Assembly: GCF_001908275.1 (NCBI RefSeq)
Contig: NZ_CP018620.1
Span: 1,798,001-1,862,000 of the forward strand
Source of the DNA: Paenibacillus xylanexedens
GTDB taxonomy: Bacteria; Bacillota; Bacilli; Paenibacillales; Paenibacillaceae
Direction of reading: 5' to 3'
Length of the DNA: 64,000 bases
In this document: one piece after another, positions 28,152 to 35,205 of the stretch
Position numbering within the stretch: the first letter of the stretch is position 1
How the letters are laid out: each line of letters starts with the position of its first letter
The notes under the pieces: model-generated
What the model saw: only the letters and a program-made list of their open reading frames with translations
Told to the model about the DNA's origin: nothing
Databases searched by the model: none
Position numbers and translations under genes: made by a program

Positions 28152-28814
28152 ATGTTAACGATTGAGATGCAAGGCCATAGCATTAACTGTCATATCCAAT
28201 ACGGCAAACGCAAGAAAGTTTCCATCACGATGGACTTGCCTTATATGGTAACAATCAAAGCACCCAATGGTACCAGTGAAGACATGATCCGGCAACTTGT
28301 AGAGCAGCACGGGGATGTGATTTTGAAGAAATCCGATCTCATGCAGCGGGCGCTCGACGGTCCTCAAGCCAAGGAATACGAAGATGAGGGCAAGGGGAAG
28401 TTTCTGCTTTTTGGCAAGGAGCATGCACTGCATGACCTAATCCCTGTAGAGGGTCTGACCGAAGAAGAACTGCGAGCGAACCTGAAGAAGTTTTATTTTG
28501 CCGAGTGTAAACGCATGATTGGGGAGCGCATCGGTCGTTATCAGCAAGAGTTGAAGGTGAAACCGAAGTCAGTAGAGATCGTAGATTCTCCCACCAAGTG
28601 GGGCAGTTGCAGCTGGGACAAAAAACTTACGTTCAATTACCGCCTGGCGATGGCACCACTGGAAGTAATGGATTATGTCATCATTCATGAACTTTGCCAT
28701 ATTCACCACATGAATCATGACCGCTCTTTCTGGCGGCGGATCGGCAGCATCATGCCGGATTACAAAACAAAAGAAGATTATCTGATGCGCAATGGTCGGG
28801 CCATGACGTTGTAA
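28152..28814 (+). CDS. YgjP-like zinc metallopeptidase domain protein
   Basis: 220 aa. The C-terminal half has the metal site HELCHIHHMNH (HExxH plus a downstream His) and the preceding WGSCSWDKKLTFNYRL block, both hallmarks of the YgjP/DUF45 family. The first 90 residues form a small beta domain. The protein is cytoplasmic, with no signal peptide. Physiological substrate unknown. Start ATG 28152 has a CGGAGCG ribosome binding site. A strong bidirectional terminator follows. Confidence 0.85.
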   Translation: MLTIEMQGHSINCHIQYGKRKKVSITMDLPYMVTIKAPNGTSEDMIRQLVEQHGDVILKKSDLMQRALDGPQAKEYEDEGKGKFLLFGKEHALHDLIPVEGLTEEELRANLKKFYFAECKRMIGERIGRYQQELKVKPKSVEIVDSPTKWGSCSWDKKLTFNYRLAMAPLEVMDYVIIHELCHIHHMNHDRSFWRRIGSIMPDYKTKEDYLMRNGRAMTL

Positions 28815-28868
28815 TTACAGACCCAAGCTTTCACTTGGACACGATAGATCCCTCTATTATTATTCGTA

Positions 28869-28918
28869 AAATCCGCGAAGGTCCCACTGTTTGCAGTGAG
28901 CGGCTTCGCGGATTTTTT
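28869..28918. terminator. Bidirectional cruciform terminator
   Basis: AAATCCGCGAAG (28869-28880) pairs with CTTCGCGGATTT (28904-28915), with an inner CACTG/CAGTG stem. T residues follow on the plus strand; it lies between convergent genes. Confidence 0.88.
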
Positions 28919-28930
28919 GTTATGTCTGGA

Positions 28931-30013
28931 TCAGGAGTGGGTTACTTGAACGCCGTATTGTGTGAAAAAATGAGTAACCGCATCCATGTCCATTCGATCA
29001 TCAAACAGATGCTCAGGATAATAGATGCCTGGAGCCATAGGTTTGTCCGTTGGCATCATCAGTATCTTCTCGGCTTGCACCGCAGCGCCGAGTGCAGTCA
29101 TATGAGTTTGACCGAGTGGGTCAGAGACTGTCATCGTTCGTTTAACTTCGTTTCCTTTTGCATCCAGCCCTTTCAATTGAATGACGAGATGATGTGCACT
29201 CCCGGTTCCCGGATTATAGAGCAACTTCCGCCGGAATGGCTGGAAACGTTCACCACTGATCATCTTCCATACTCCGGTTTTGACCAATCCGGCGAGTGCA
29301 TAGGTAGATACCTTACTATCGAATGAAATGCGGAAACTGGCGGAATCGATATGGCTGGTATGAGGCAAAGTGACGTGATCGGGTGTGTCCAGTCTGTAAC
29401 ATGGGGTCGTATACCCGTTCGGGAAATGAACCTTAATCGGATCTGTCATGGGATAGACGAGTCGATGTGTATTGGATTCGGTTATCTGAAAAGGAATACT
29501 CATCCGGTCCATGAAGGCTGCCGAATCAGGGCCGGCTTTATCCCGCAGCGACCATAGGGCATGAATGTTTACTTCGACATGTTGCAGAGAGTTAGAAAGT
29601 ATCATGGCAAAGAGTGACGCCGTTCCTGCCATCCATCCAGAGGACAGCACTACAGGGGCATGAAGTTCCTCCTGCTCTACTGTACGGATCGCTTGATTGA
29701 ACACCTCAGTCCAGCGTGTTATATCGATGAGGGGAATTTTTCTCCGTACGGCCGACACCAGTAACCGATCATCCAGATCGTTCACTGCATTAATGATTAA
29801 TGATATATTTTCACCTGCGTGAATCAGTGGATCGTCTGCATTGGTATCAACAACAACCGTTTGGACACGATTGGATGGAAAAGGTGCTGCTTTACCCGCA
29901 GAACGGCCTCCCAGTACCAATTCCAGATCAGGATGCCTGTCATGCAAAATGCGAGCAAGCTGTGCACCTACAGCACCATAGCCCCCAGCGATAAGAACTT
30001 TTTTTCTATTCAT
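28931..30013 (-). CDS. Saccharopine dehydrogenase-like NAD(P)-binding protein
   Basis: 360 aa, start ATG 30013 behind GGAGG. An N-terminal Rossmann motif GGYGAVGAQLA (residues 10-20) follows VLIAG, then a GGR segment for dinucleotide binding, VVVDTN and IINAVN. The fold matches the saccharopine-dehydrogenase/trans-acting enoyl reductase-like group; the substrate is unknown. The gene is 100 bases downstream of an ArsR-family regulator on the same strand, and both leaders contain the same TGTTTAAAC box, so it is probably that regulator's target. Confidence 0.75.
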   Translation of the reverse strand: MNRKKVLIAGGYGAVGAQLARILHDRHPDLELVLGGRSAGKAAPFPSNRVQTVVVDTNADDPLIHAGENISLIINAVNDLDDRLLVSAVRRKIPLIDITRWTEVFNQAIRTVEQEELHAPVVLSSGWMAGTASLFAMILSNSLQHVEVNIHALWSLRDKAGPDSAAFMDRMSIPFQITESNTHRLVYPMTDPIKVHFPNGYTTPCYRLDTPDHVTLPHTSHIDSASFRISFDSKVSTYALAGLVKTGVWKMISGERFQPFRRKLLYNPGTGSAHHLVIQLKGLDAKGNEVKRTMTVSDPLGQTHMTALGAAVQAEKILMMPTDKPMAPGIYYPEHLFDDRMDMDAVTHFFTQYGVQVTHS

Positions 30014-30032
30014 TCGATAAACCTCCGTTGAT

Positions 30033-30058
30033 ATGTTTATGTACTTATATGTTTAAAC
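30033..30058. promoter_or_regulatory. Candidate ArsR-family operator upstream of the dehydrogenase-like gene
   Basis: TATGTTTA occurs twice (30032-30039 and 30048-30055), the second extending to TGTTTAAAC (30050-30058). The same nonamer lies at 30459-30467, before the ArsR gene. Confidence 0.45.
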
Positions 30059-30112
30059 TAATGAACATAATAGAGTGAAGAAAAGGAATGCGGTTCACCA
30101 GCGCGGTATGCG

Positions 30113-30433
30113 CTAGCTCTGACATTCCACTTCCACGAGATGAACGAGCTGTTTGAGTAATTCGATCGCATCGTTGAACTCCAGCTTGTAATACATCTCC
30201 GTACCTTTTTTCTGAACCGATAACAGCCCGGATTGACGTAATATTTTCAAGTGATGAGAGACCGTAGGGCGTGACATGGGGACATGCTCTGCAATCTGCG
30301 ATACGTTCATGCTCTCTTGATCAATGAGCAGCGATATGATTCGCTGGCGAACAGGATCTCCCAATCCTTGAAGATAGGGACTTAGATTCTCGAAAATATT
30401 AATAACTTTTTGGTTACCCATCGACTCGTTCAT
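30113..30433 (-). CDS. ArsR-family transcriptional regulator
   Basis: 106 aa, start ATG 30433 behind GGAG. The winged helix reads GDPVRQRIISLLIDQE, then MNVSQIAEHVPMSRPTVSHHLKILRQSGLL with the recognition helix SRPTVSHHLKIL, and a beta-wing VQKKGTEMYYKL. The ELCVCD metal motif of ArsR/SmtB metal sensors is absent; the two His of SHHL are common to the whole family. It is therefore more likely a non-metal regulator of the YczG/SdpR type. It precedes the dehydrogenase-like gene on the same strand, and probably autoregulates through the TGTTTAAAC box in its leader. Confidence 0.9.
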   Translation of the reverse strand: MNESMGNQKVINIFENLSPYLQGLGDPVRQRIISLLIDQESMNVSQIAEHVPMSRPTVSHHLKILRQSGLLSVQKKGTEMYYKLEFNDAIELLKQLVHLVEVECQS

Positions 30434-30450
30434 GGCTCACTCCGTTATAA

Positions 30451-30467
30451 TGTTTAATTGTTTAAAC
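30451..30467. promoter_or_regulatory. Candidate ArsR-family autoregulatory operator
   Basis: TGTTTAA (30451-30457) is directly repeated as TGTTTAAAC (30459-30467), 18 bases upstream of the regulator start. The nonamer is shared with the leader of the downstream gene. Confidence 0.45.
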
Positions 30468-30617
30468 GTATTATAAGGCTTAGTTAACTTAAAAATCAAA
30501 TTTAACATTCCAAGTTGCAGGAAACTAGCTGTTCCGCTTGTCCATTTGAAGTACAATATAAGCAAATATGCCCATACCACGAATCCATTGATGTATCCGT
30601 GGTGGAAGGAGTCCAAG

Positions 30618-31007
30618 ATGGCTGAGAGTAACCATTATTCGGTGCTGGTAGATGAATATATCTCGGAGTTTGCACCCGATGTGCAGGTGAGATTACAGGC
30701 GTTAAGACAGATTATTCGTGAAGCGGCTCCTAACGCCGAAGAGAAGATCAGTTACCAGATGCCTACGTATGCACAGCATGGGAATTTGGTTCATTTTGCC
30801 GCTTACCAGCATCATATTGGGTTTTACCCTGCTCCCAGGGGAATTCAAGCTTTCAAAGAGGAACTCTCCAAATATAAAGGGGGAAAGGGATCTGTCCAGT
30901 TTCCGTTGGATCAGCCATTGCCCGAGGATCTTATCCGCCGGATTGTGGCGTTTCGGGTAAAAGAAAATGTGGAAAAAGCTCGGGAGGAGAAGAAGCAGAA
31001 GAAGTAG
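30618..31007 (+). CDS. DUF1801/YdhG-like protein
   Basis: 129 aa from ATG 30618 with AAGGAG eight bases upstream. It shows the DUF1801 pattern: an N-terminal helix with LRQIIREAAPNAEEKISYQMPTY, then a strand HIGFYPAP and a Lys-rich C-terminal tail (KGGKGSVQFPLDQPLP). Family members are small cytoplasmic proteins related to YdhG and frataxin-like folds, with no firm function known to me. A remnant gene begins 3 bases after its stop. Confidence 0.75.
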   Translation: MAESNHYSVLVDEYISEFAPDVQVRLQALRQIIREAAPNAEEKISYQMPTYAQHGNLVHFAAYQHHIGFYPAPRGIQAFKEELSKYKGGKGSVQFPLDQPLPEDLIRRIVAFRVKENVEKAREEKKQKK

Positions 31008-31010
31008 TAA

Positions 31011-31282
31011 ATGGTAAAAACTGATCTCACAGCTCAGTTGGGCAAGATTGAAGCGGTTATCGCTGATTTTGAACAGCAACATCAGCCAGTCATATACATG
31101 AAACATGTAGATTACGATCAGAGGTAACCTTGATTGAGGACGCAACAGGATCGGTGAACACAGCGGAGACGTATGAGATGCCGGGTCTGGACATTCAGGA
31201 TTTTGTCGGTTCGATTCTGAACTGGTCGAATTGTATTGAAGTTTTATATGTGGATGAGTATAAAGAAATGTATCGTATCTAG
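31011..31282 (+). pseudogene. Possible frameshifted hypothetical gene
   Basis: An ORF from ATG 31011 (MVKTDLTAQLGKIE...) stops at 31127 after 38 codons; in another frame sequence continues from TTG 31130 for 50 codons (…TAETYEMPGLDIQDFV…) to TAG 31282. Both halves have protein-like composition and together would make about 90 aa, so a single frameshift near 31125 is likely. There is no recognised family and no good ribosome binding site. It may be two chance ORFs. Confidence 0.3.
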
Positions 31283-31293
31283 CGTGGTTTACA

Positions 31294-31324
31294 TGTGACG
31301 CCGGAGATTTGAGTATGGTATAAT
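31294..31324 (+). promoter_or_regulatory. Extended -10 promoter of the candidate antitoxin RNA
   Basis: TGG followed by TATAAT (31316-31324) is an extended -10 element, with a TGTGAC-type -35 box 18-19 bases upstream. The only thing downstream before the toxin complement is a structured non-coding stretch. Confidence 0.6.
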
Positions 31325-31330
31325 AAGAGC

Positions 31331-31470
31331 AGATTAGACGTAAAATGCAAAGAGAGCCGTGCTGGTAAAACGACTCCTCCGAGCAATAGCCGCTTTTAAG
31401 GGCGGTGGGCTTAGCTTAGAAAGATGATCAACAATAGACCGCATCCTTTTGCGAGGGGGGCGGTCTATTT
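31331..31470 (+). ncRNA. Candidate antisense antitoxin RNA
   Basis: The transcript expected from the promoter at 31294-31324 would run rightwards. It would include a GC-rich hairpin region and end in the strong stem AATAGACCGC (31433-31442)/GCGGTCTATT (31460-31469), overlapping the 3' end of the toxin gene on the opposite strand. This 3'-overlap arrangement is that of Bacillus type I systems such as txpA/ratA. Exact ends are inferred. Confidence 0.5.
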
Positions 31471-31545
31471 GTGTGTATTGGACAGAATAGCAACGATGAG
31501 CAAACCAAAGGTAAGCATCAACATAATTGCTTCAAATACTGTCAC
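31465..31545 (-). CDS. Type I toxin, holin-like small hydrophobic peptide (TxpA/BsrG type)
   Basis: A 26-residue peptide from GTG 31545 with AAGGGAGGG seven bases upstream. It begins MTVFEAIMLMLTFG, continues as one hydrophobic membrane helix, and ends in a short polar/basic tail SNTHK. This is the conserved pattern of the Bacillota 'putative holin-like toxin' peptides, which insert in the membrane when their antisense RNA is absent. It is below normal gene-calling length. A MITE-like repeat ends 49 bases upstream of the start and may have separated it from its promoter. Confidence 0.8.
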   Translation of the reverse strand: MTVFEAIMLMLTFGLLIVAILSNTHK

Positions 31546-31593
31546 AAGGCATCCCTCCCTTCGTGGCAAGGTAGCCGACCGACCCTTTAAGAG

Positions 31594-31764
31594 GTTGTTC
31601 AAAAAGTCCGCTTTTGATTACGAAGGATGCCTAGTGGCATCATCAGCATCGAAGTTGAAATTCAGCCGAAATGTCCGTTGCTCACGTAGTTTCCTACGCT
31701 CCGCTACTCCATTTCTAGCTTCATTCCATCTTCTCGGTACTGAAAACCGATCTTTTTGAACACG
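31594..31764. mobile_element. MITE-like element with terminal inverted repeats
   Basis: GTTCAAAAAG (31597-31606) and its exact complement CTTTTTGAAC (31752-31761) bound a stretch of about 165 bases without a coding gene. Short internal inverted repeats occur near the middle (for example ACGTAGTTTCCTACG). The ends resemble those of small dispersed elements seen in Paenibacillus genomes. No transposase is present, so mobilisation would be in trans. Confidence 0.55.
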
Positions 31765-31824
31765 CACTTTAAGCCTATTCTATTGCTTTGTTGATTATAG
31801 CATATTTTGTAAAAAGCCAAGTTG

Positions 31825-32112
31825 TTAGAAGCTGTTTATATGTAACTCGTTCATTAGCTGAAGGGCATCCCGAAACCCTTGTAAATAAATCTCTCTTTCG
31901 AGAAGTGTTTGCATAGAGAGTTGAGTATCTTCATATAGAAAAAGGGTTTGATTCAGTTGCTCAGGTAAAGCTTGGCGAATATTATGAAAGTAATGATCAG
32001 ATTCTTTAGATAGTTGGGTATAATCAGGCTGCGTGTGAGATAAATTGTTGTATAATAACTCTAAGCGCGTTCGGATTAACGGTTCTGCTAAAGATTCCAA
32101 GGATTCTTTCAC
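31825..32112 (-). CDS. Small hypothetical protein (DUF6809-like)
   Basis: 95 aa from GTG 32112, which has GAGGTG six bases upstream; the GTG at 32121 overlaps that ribosome binding site. The protein is helical, with blocks ELLYNNLSHTQPDYTQLSKE and QGFRDALQLMNEL, resembling short Paenibacillus/phage proteins grouped as DUF6809. Function unknown. It is divergent from a Cro-like regulator across 142 bases carrying repeated AGTGTG boxes, which recalls small phage-derived regulatory pairs. Confidence 0.5.
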   Translation of the reverse strand: MKESLESLAEPLIRTRLELLYNNLSHTQPDYTQLSKESDHYFHNIRQALPEQLNQTLFLYEDTQLSMQTLLEREIYLQGFRDALQLMNELHINSF

Positions 32113-32160
32113 TATGTACACCTCTTTTTGAGTATTTGTAGATATTAAGTTTCCATTCGA

Positions 32161-32229
32161 ACACTACAGTGTGCATTATGTTTATTTGAATATACAACTT
32201 GTAGTGTGCTTTGTCAACATCACAGTGTG
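32161..32229. promoter_or_regulatory. Repeated AGTGTG operator-like boxes in a divergent intergenic region
   Basis: AGTGTG occurs at 32168-32173, 32203-32208 and 32224-32229, about 21-35 bases apart, in similar contexts (C/T-AGTGTG-C/T). The first copy is half of the palindrome ACACTACAGTGT (32161-32172). They are the probable binding sites of the adjacent XRE regulator. Confidence 0.5.
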
Positions 32230-32254
32230 TATTTTAGTTTGGAGGGGAATTCGT

Positions 32255-32464
32255 ATGATCAAGGTTCATTTATCTCGTATTATGGGTGAGAAAAGAATTA
32301 ATATTGCTGATTTATCCCGACTAACCGGATTACATAGAAATGGGATTGCCAAATTATATAATGAAGAAACCGATGGTGTGAAGTTCGATACGCTGAATCG
32401 AATATGTGAGGCTTTGGATTGTGAGATCCAGGATATCATCGAGTTTATCAAGGACGAGAAGTGA
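32255..32464 (+). CDS. Cro/CI (XRE)-family regulator
   Basis: 69 aa from ATG 32255 with GGAGGGG eight bases upstream. The whole protein is one helix-turn-helix domain: RIMGEKRINIADLSRLTGLHRNGIAKLYN, then KFDTLNRICEALDCEIQDIIEF, the standard ending of YozG/Cro-type single-domain regulators. It is divergent from the DUF6809-like gene and followed by its own terminator. It probably represses both genes through the AGTGTG boxes. Confidence 0.88.
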   Translation: MIKVHLSRIMGEKRINIADLSRLTGLHRNGIAKLYNEETDGVKFDTLNRICEALDCEIQDIIEFIKDEK

Positions 32465-32512
32465 TCTTCAACAATTAGCTAAGGCCCTATACTTTTAAAA
32501 AATTGGACATAT

Positions 32513-32545
32513 AGACCGTTACCTTATCGAAGGGACGGTCTTTTT
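32513..32545 (+). terminator. Terminator after the XRE regulator
   Basis: AGACCGT (32513-32519) pairs with ACGGTCT (32535-32541), an inner CCTT/AAGG extends the stem, and T residues follow. Confidence 0.85.
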
Positions 32546-32662
32546 CTGTTTGTATACACATACTGATCTGCACCGAATGCAAGCGTTACTCCCTTTCAGC
32601 GATTTTTCAGCCAGAGCCATTATAATACTCACGGAATCCTGTAATCGAAAAGGAGTTTTTGC

Positions 32663-34246
32663 ATGTCTAAGGTGCTGCATAAGTCGTTTTATCTCATTTT
32701 GCTCGTGTTTGTTGCGGTGTTTATTGCCTCGTCCTTGTTGGTTCGGGCACAGTACAACTACGCCTTGTATGGGGACAATCCCATTTTGGGCATGCAGCAG
32801 TGGAGTGTTTTTCTCCCGGTCATTCTTTTGCTTCTTGGTTCAGGTGTCGGGTTATACGCTCTGTGTCTGAAACTGAACAAATACAGCCCGAAGGTTGTTA
32901 TTCCGATTGTGCTGTTATGTTCTCTGGTCATTCAGGTCATCATCATTTTTGTATTTCCGAGAGTACCCACCGATGATTCACAGACCGTTCTTTCACTGGC
33001 CATGAACATGCTGTATGACCAAGACTACTCCTCGTTTGAAACGGGTGGTTATCTGCACATGTTCCCGTTTAACTACTCGATCGTGTTGTACTTGAAGACG
33101 TTGCTGTACCTGTTCCCGGATAACTATCTGGTCATCAAACTATTTAATATTTTGTTTTCAACGTTAACAACGTTCATGATTTATCTTATTTATAAACAAG
33201 TGAATGACAGATCTACGGAACGTGATTACGGTGTGTTGATCTTTGCAGCAACGTACCTGCCTTCCTTGTTCCTTAACAACCTGATCTATAACGATGTGAT
33301 TGCCACAGCAGCTCTGACATCTTGTTTATACTTTGTTATTCGTTTTGTACGTGAAAAGTCTTGGAAAACAATCGTCATTGCCGCCGTTTTTCTTGCGATG
33401 GGTAATTACTTCCGAAGCATCGGCGTGATCGTGCTAATCGCTGCCATCATAACTATCCTGCTGAATATGCGGAGCATCGGAATGAAGAAAGTCATCATTT
33501 CCATCGGTGTGTTGGGTATGTTGTTTAATGTCCCAACCTGGACTCAGAACGCGGTTCTTCAATCCTCTGGAGCTGTGAGCGAACCTGTTGGAGAGAACTC
33601 TGCACCGGTCTATATGTGGCTGAATATGGGGATTAATCTGGAGCGTTTTGGCTTCTGGGACAATATGGAGAGTTATCAGATCTATCAGAGGCAGGCCAAC
33701 TACAATAAGGCTGAGAGCGCAGATTTATTCAAACAAGAGATTGGCAAGAAGCTGTCTGAAGCAAGTGCGAGTGAGTTGGTGCAGATGTATTACAAAAAGA
33801 TCATATGGACCTGGACCGAAGGGACATACCAGATGGACCGTTATGGAATCGGCAATGAAAGTTCCATGGGTGCCGGAAGAGGAAGGGGAGGCGGAATCGC
33901 AGGCTCCTATAGTTATACCAATGCGATAACCGAGTTGTTGCAGGGGGATTCCGCTTATCGGACAGGTTTGCTCTGGATTGTATATGTGATGAATTTCTTG
34001 ATGTACTGTTTTATTTTCATTCGGTTGGTCGGTGGAATTCGTCATAAACGATATGATGAAGTCTCCTTAATCCTGGTCATTCTCGGATTCATCGGATTTT
34101 ATATTCTGTGGGAGATTAAGTCCAGATACATCTACCCTGTATATCCGTTGTTGGTTGTGCTGTCCTATATGGGTTTCAAAGATACGTATGACTTCATATT
34201 CCATCGTAAAGGTACCTTGGAGAGATATTCCCTGAGAAAAAGGTGA
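32663..34246 (+). CDS. GT39/PMT-like multi-pass membrane glycosyltransferase
   Basis: 527 aa with about 11-12 hydrophobic segments. The first periplasmic-side loop after TM3 contains the paired acidic residues PTDDSQTVLSLAMNM, the position of the catalytic Asp of GT-C fold enzymes of the PMT_2/ArnT group. A long extracellular loop (about residues 300-430) precedes the last segments and includes a Gly/Arg-rich stretch. Such enzymes move sugars from polyprenyl-phosphate donors to proteins, lipids or wall polymers. AAGGAG precedes the ATG. The next gene, a lipoprotein, starts 5 bases after the stop, so the two form an operon and the lipoprotein may be partner or substrate. Confidence 0.7.
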   Translation: MSKVLHKSFYLILLVFVAVFIASSLLVRAQYNYALYGDNPILGMQQWSVFLPVILLLLGSGVGLYALCLKLNKYSPKVVIPIVLLCSLVIQVIIIFVFPRVPTDDSQTVLSLAMNMLYDQDYSSFETGGYLHMFPFNYSIVLYLKTLLYLFPDNYLVIKLFNILFSTLTTFMIYLIYKQVNDRSTERDYGVLIFAATYLPSLFLNNLIYNDVIATAALTSCLYFVIRFVREKSWKTIVIAAVFLAMGNYFRSIGVIVLIAAIITILLNMRSIGMKKVIISIGVLGMLFNVPTWTQNAVLQSSGAVSEPVGENSAPVYMWLNMGINLERFGFWDNMESYQIYQRQANYNKAESADLFKQEIGKKLSEASASELVQMYYKKIIWTWTEGTYQMDRYGIGNESSMGAGRGRGGGIAGSYSYTNAITELLQGDSAYRTGLLWIVYVMNFLMYCFIFIRLVGGIRHKRYDEVSLILVILGFIGFYILWEIKSRYIYPVYPLLVVLSYMGFKDTYDFIFHRKGTLERYSLRKR

Positions 34247-34250
34247 TCAT

Positions 34251-34799
34251 ATGCGAAAAAATAAATATTTCACATCGGTTACAATACTCCTTTTGATGGG
34301 GTGCTCGGTTATGCTTACGGCCTGCGATGTTATAACCGCTCAGAATATTACCAACACCGGTTCTGTGCAAGGCATGAATGGATTCGGCATGCCGAATGGC
34401 GGTGGCCTGGGCATGAATGGAGGAACGCCTAGAGGTGGAAGGGGTGGCACGGGTATGAATGACCGTACAGGCAGTCCGGACATGACGCAGGGGATGATGA
34501 ATGCCGACATGATAGGTAGAGTCATTTCTGTGAATGGAAACACAGTTACGCTGGCGTTACTTGAGGTGCAGGACACCTCATCCCCAAGCATGGAATGGAA
34601 GGATACCGGAATGGAGATGAAATTGAATATAAGTGATGATGTTGCTATCACGGAAGGCATGGGGACGCCGCGCTCGGGCAATTCCAGCTCACGTGCGAAT
34701 TCGTCCATTCAAGTTTCTGATCTTCAAAAAGAAAACATCGTGATGGTGTGGTATAAGGACAACACCGAGACGGTGGAAAGGGTGATGGTTGTCCAGTAA
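34251..34799 (+). CDS. Gly/Met-rich lipoprotein
   Basis: 182 aa from ATG 34251 with AAAAAGGTGAT upstream. The signal sequence ends in lipobox LTAC (Cys near residue 25). It is followed by a flexible stretch (residues 40-85) very rich in Gly, Met and Asn, and a C-terminal domain (about 85-182) of alternating strands (IGRVISVNGNTVTLALLE) that looks like a small beta-barrel. A similar Gly-rich run occurs in the preceding glycosyltransferase (GAGRGRGGGIAG). Function unknown; it is probably exported and membrane-anchored. The Ser/Thr/Asn-rich parts could accept sugars from the partner enzyme (inference). Confidence 0.7.
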   Translation: MRKNKYFTSVTILLLMGCSVMLTACDVITAQNITNTGSVQGMNGFGMPNGGGLGMNGGTPRGGRGGTGMNDRTGSPDMTQGMMNADMIGRVISVNGNTVTLALLEVQDTSSPSMEWKDTGMEMKLNISDDVAITEGMGTPRSGNSSSRANSSIQVSDLQKENIVMVWYKDNTETVERVMVVQ

Positions 34800-34828
34800 A
34801 AAATGATGGGATTATCGTCATTTTGTAA

Positions 34829-34857
34829 TTGCTTACATTTGGCTTATCGGCTATTAT
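34829..34857 (+). promoter_or_regulatory. Sigma-A-type promoter of the APH leader
   Basis: TTGCTT (34829-34834), a 17-base spacer and TATTAT (34852-34857) lie 35 bases before the short leader ORF. Confidence 0.55.
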
Positions 34858-34892
34858 GGTAACAACTGGTTTTTTTGAAGGGAGTGAGCGTC

Positions 34893-34952
34893 ATGAAACG
34901 ACGGTCTAAGATGGTATGTTCCATTACTACAATGAAGGTAAGCATTAATTGA
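34893..34952 (+). CDS. Candidate regulatory leader peptide (19 aa)
   Basis: ATG 34893 has a near-perfect ribosome binding site, GAAGGGAGTGAG, and opens a 19-codon ORF (MKRRSKMVCSITTMKVSIN) ending at TGA 34952. It lies between a good promoter and a strong terminator in the 400-base leader of an APH-type gene. This is the layout of ribosome-mediated attenuation of antibiotic-resistance genes. Translation of the ORF is inferred. Confidence 0.45.
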   Translation: MKRRSKMVCSITTMKVSIN

Positions 34953-35056
34953 ATAATTCCGGCAGATCATTCAGATGCAGTGTGGGACACATCCAGTTTC
35001 CCAGTCGATCTGAGATCTGCTGATATATAGGGATATAACTGCTCATTTTTTCTGGC

Positions 35057-35140
35057 GTATGCGAGATTTATTTGCTTGTGCAAATTTCTCATACACTCAG
35101 AATTTTTAAAAGCCGCAGGCATAGCCTGCGGCTTTTTGCG
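35057..35140 (+). terminator. Leader hairpin plus strong terminator upstream of the APH-type gene
   Basis: AAAAGCCGCAGGC (35108-35120) pairs perfectly with GCCTGCGGCTTTT (35124-35136) and runs into T residues: a textbook terminator 70 bases before the gene. Just upstream, 35057-35094 forms an imperfect hairpin (GTAT/ATAC, GAGA/TCTC, TTTGC/GCAAA). Together they look like an attenuator; the alternative is the end of a separate small RNA starting near 34865. Confidence 0.65.
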
Positions 35141-35205
35141 CGCAAAAATAGGCATTCGTTGGCTACGAGCAATCCACATGAAATGATCAAAAAGGAGAAA
35201 TGCCC

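Noticed and set aside
31424..31759. A 111-codon plus-strand frame covering the toxin complement and the MITE-like element
   Set aside because: It crosses a stable hairpin and a non-coding repeat, has no ribosome binding site, and is better explained by the antisense RNA, the toxin gene and the mobile element.
34340..34708. A 122-codon Pro-rich frame opposite the Gly-rich lipoprotein
   Set aside because: Pro-rich antisense translation is the expected mirror of Gly codons; the plus strand has a lipobox and a ribosome binding site.
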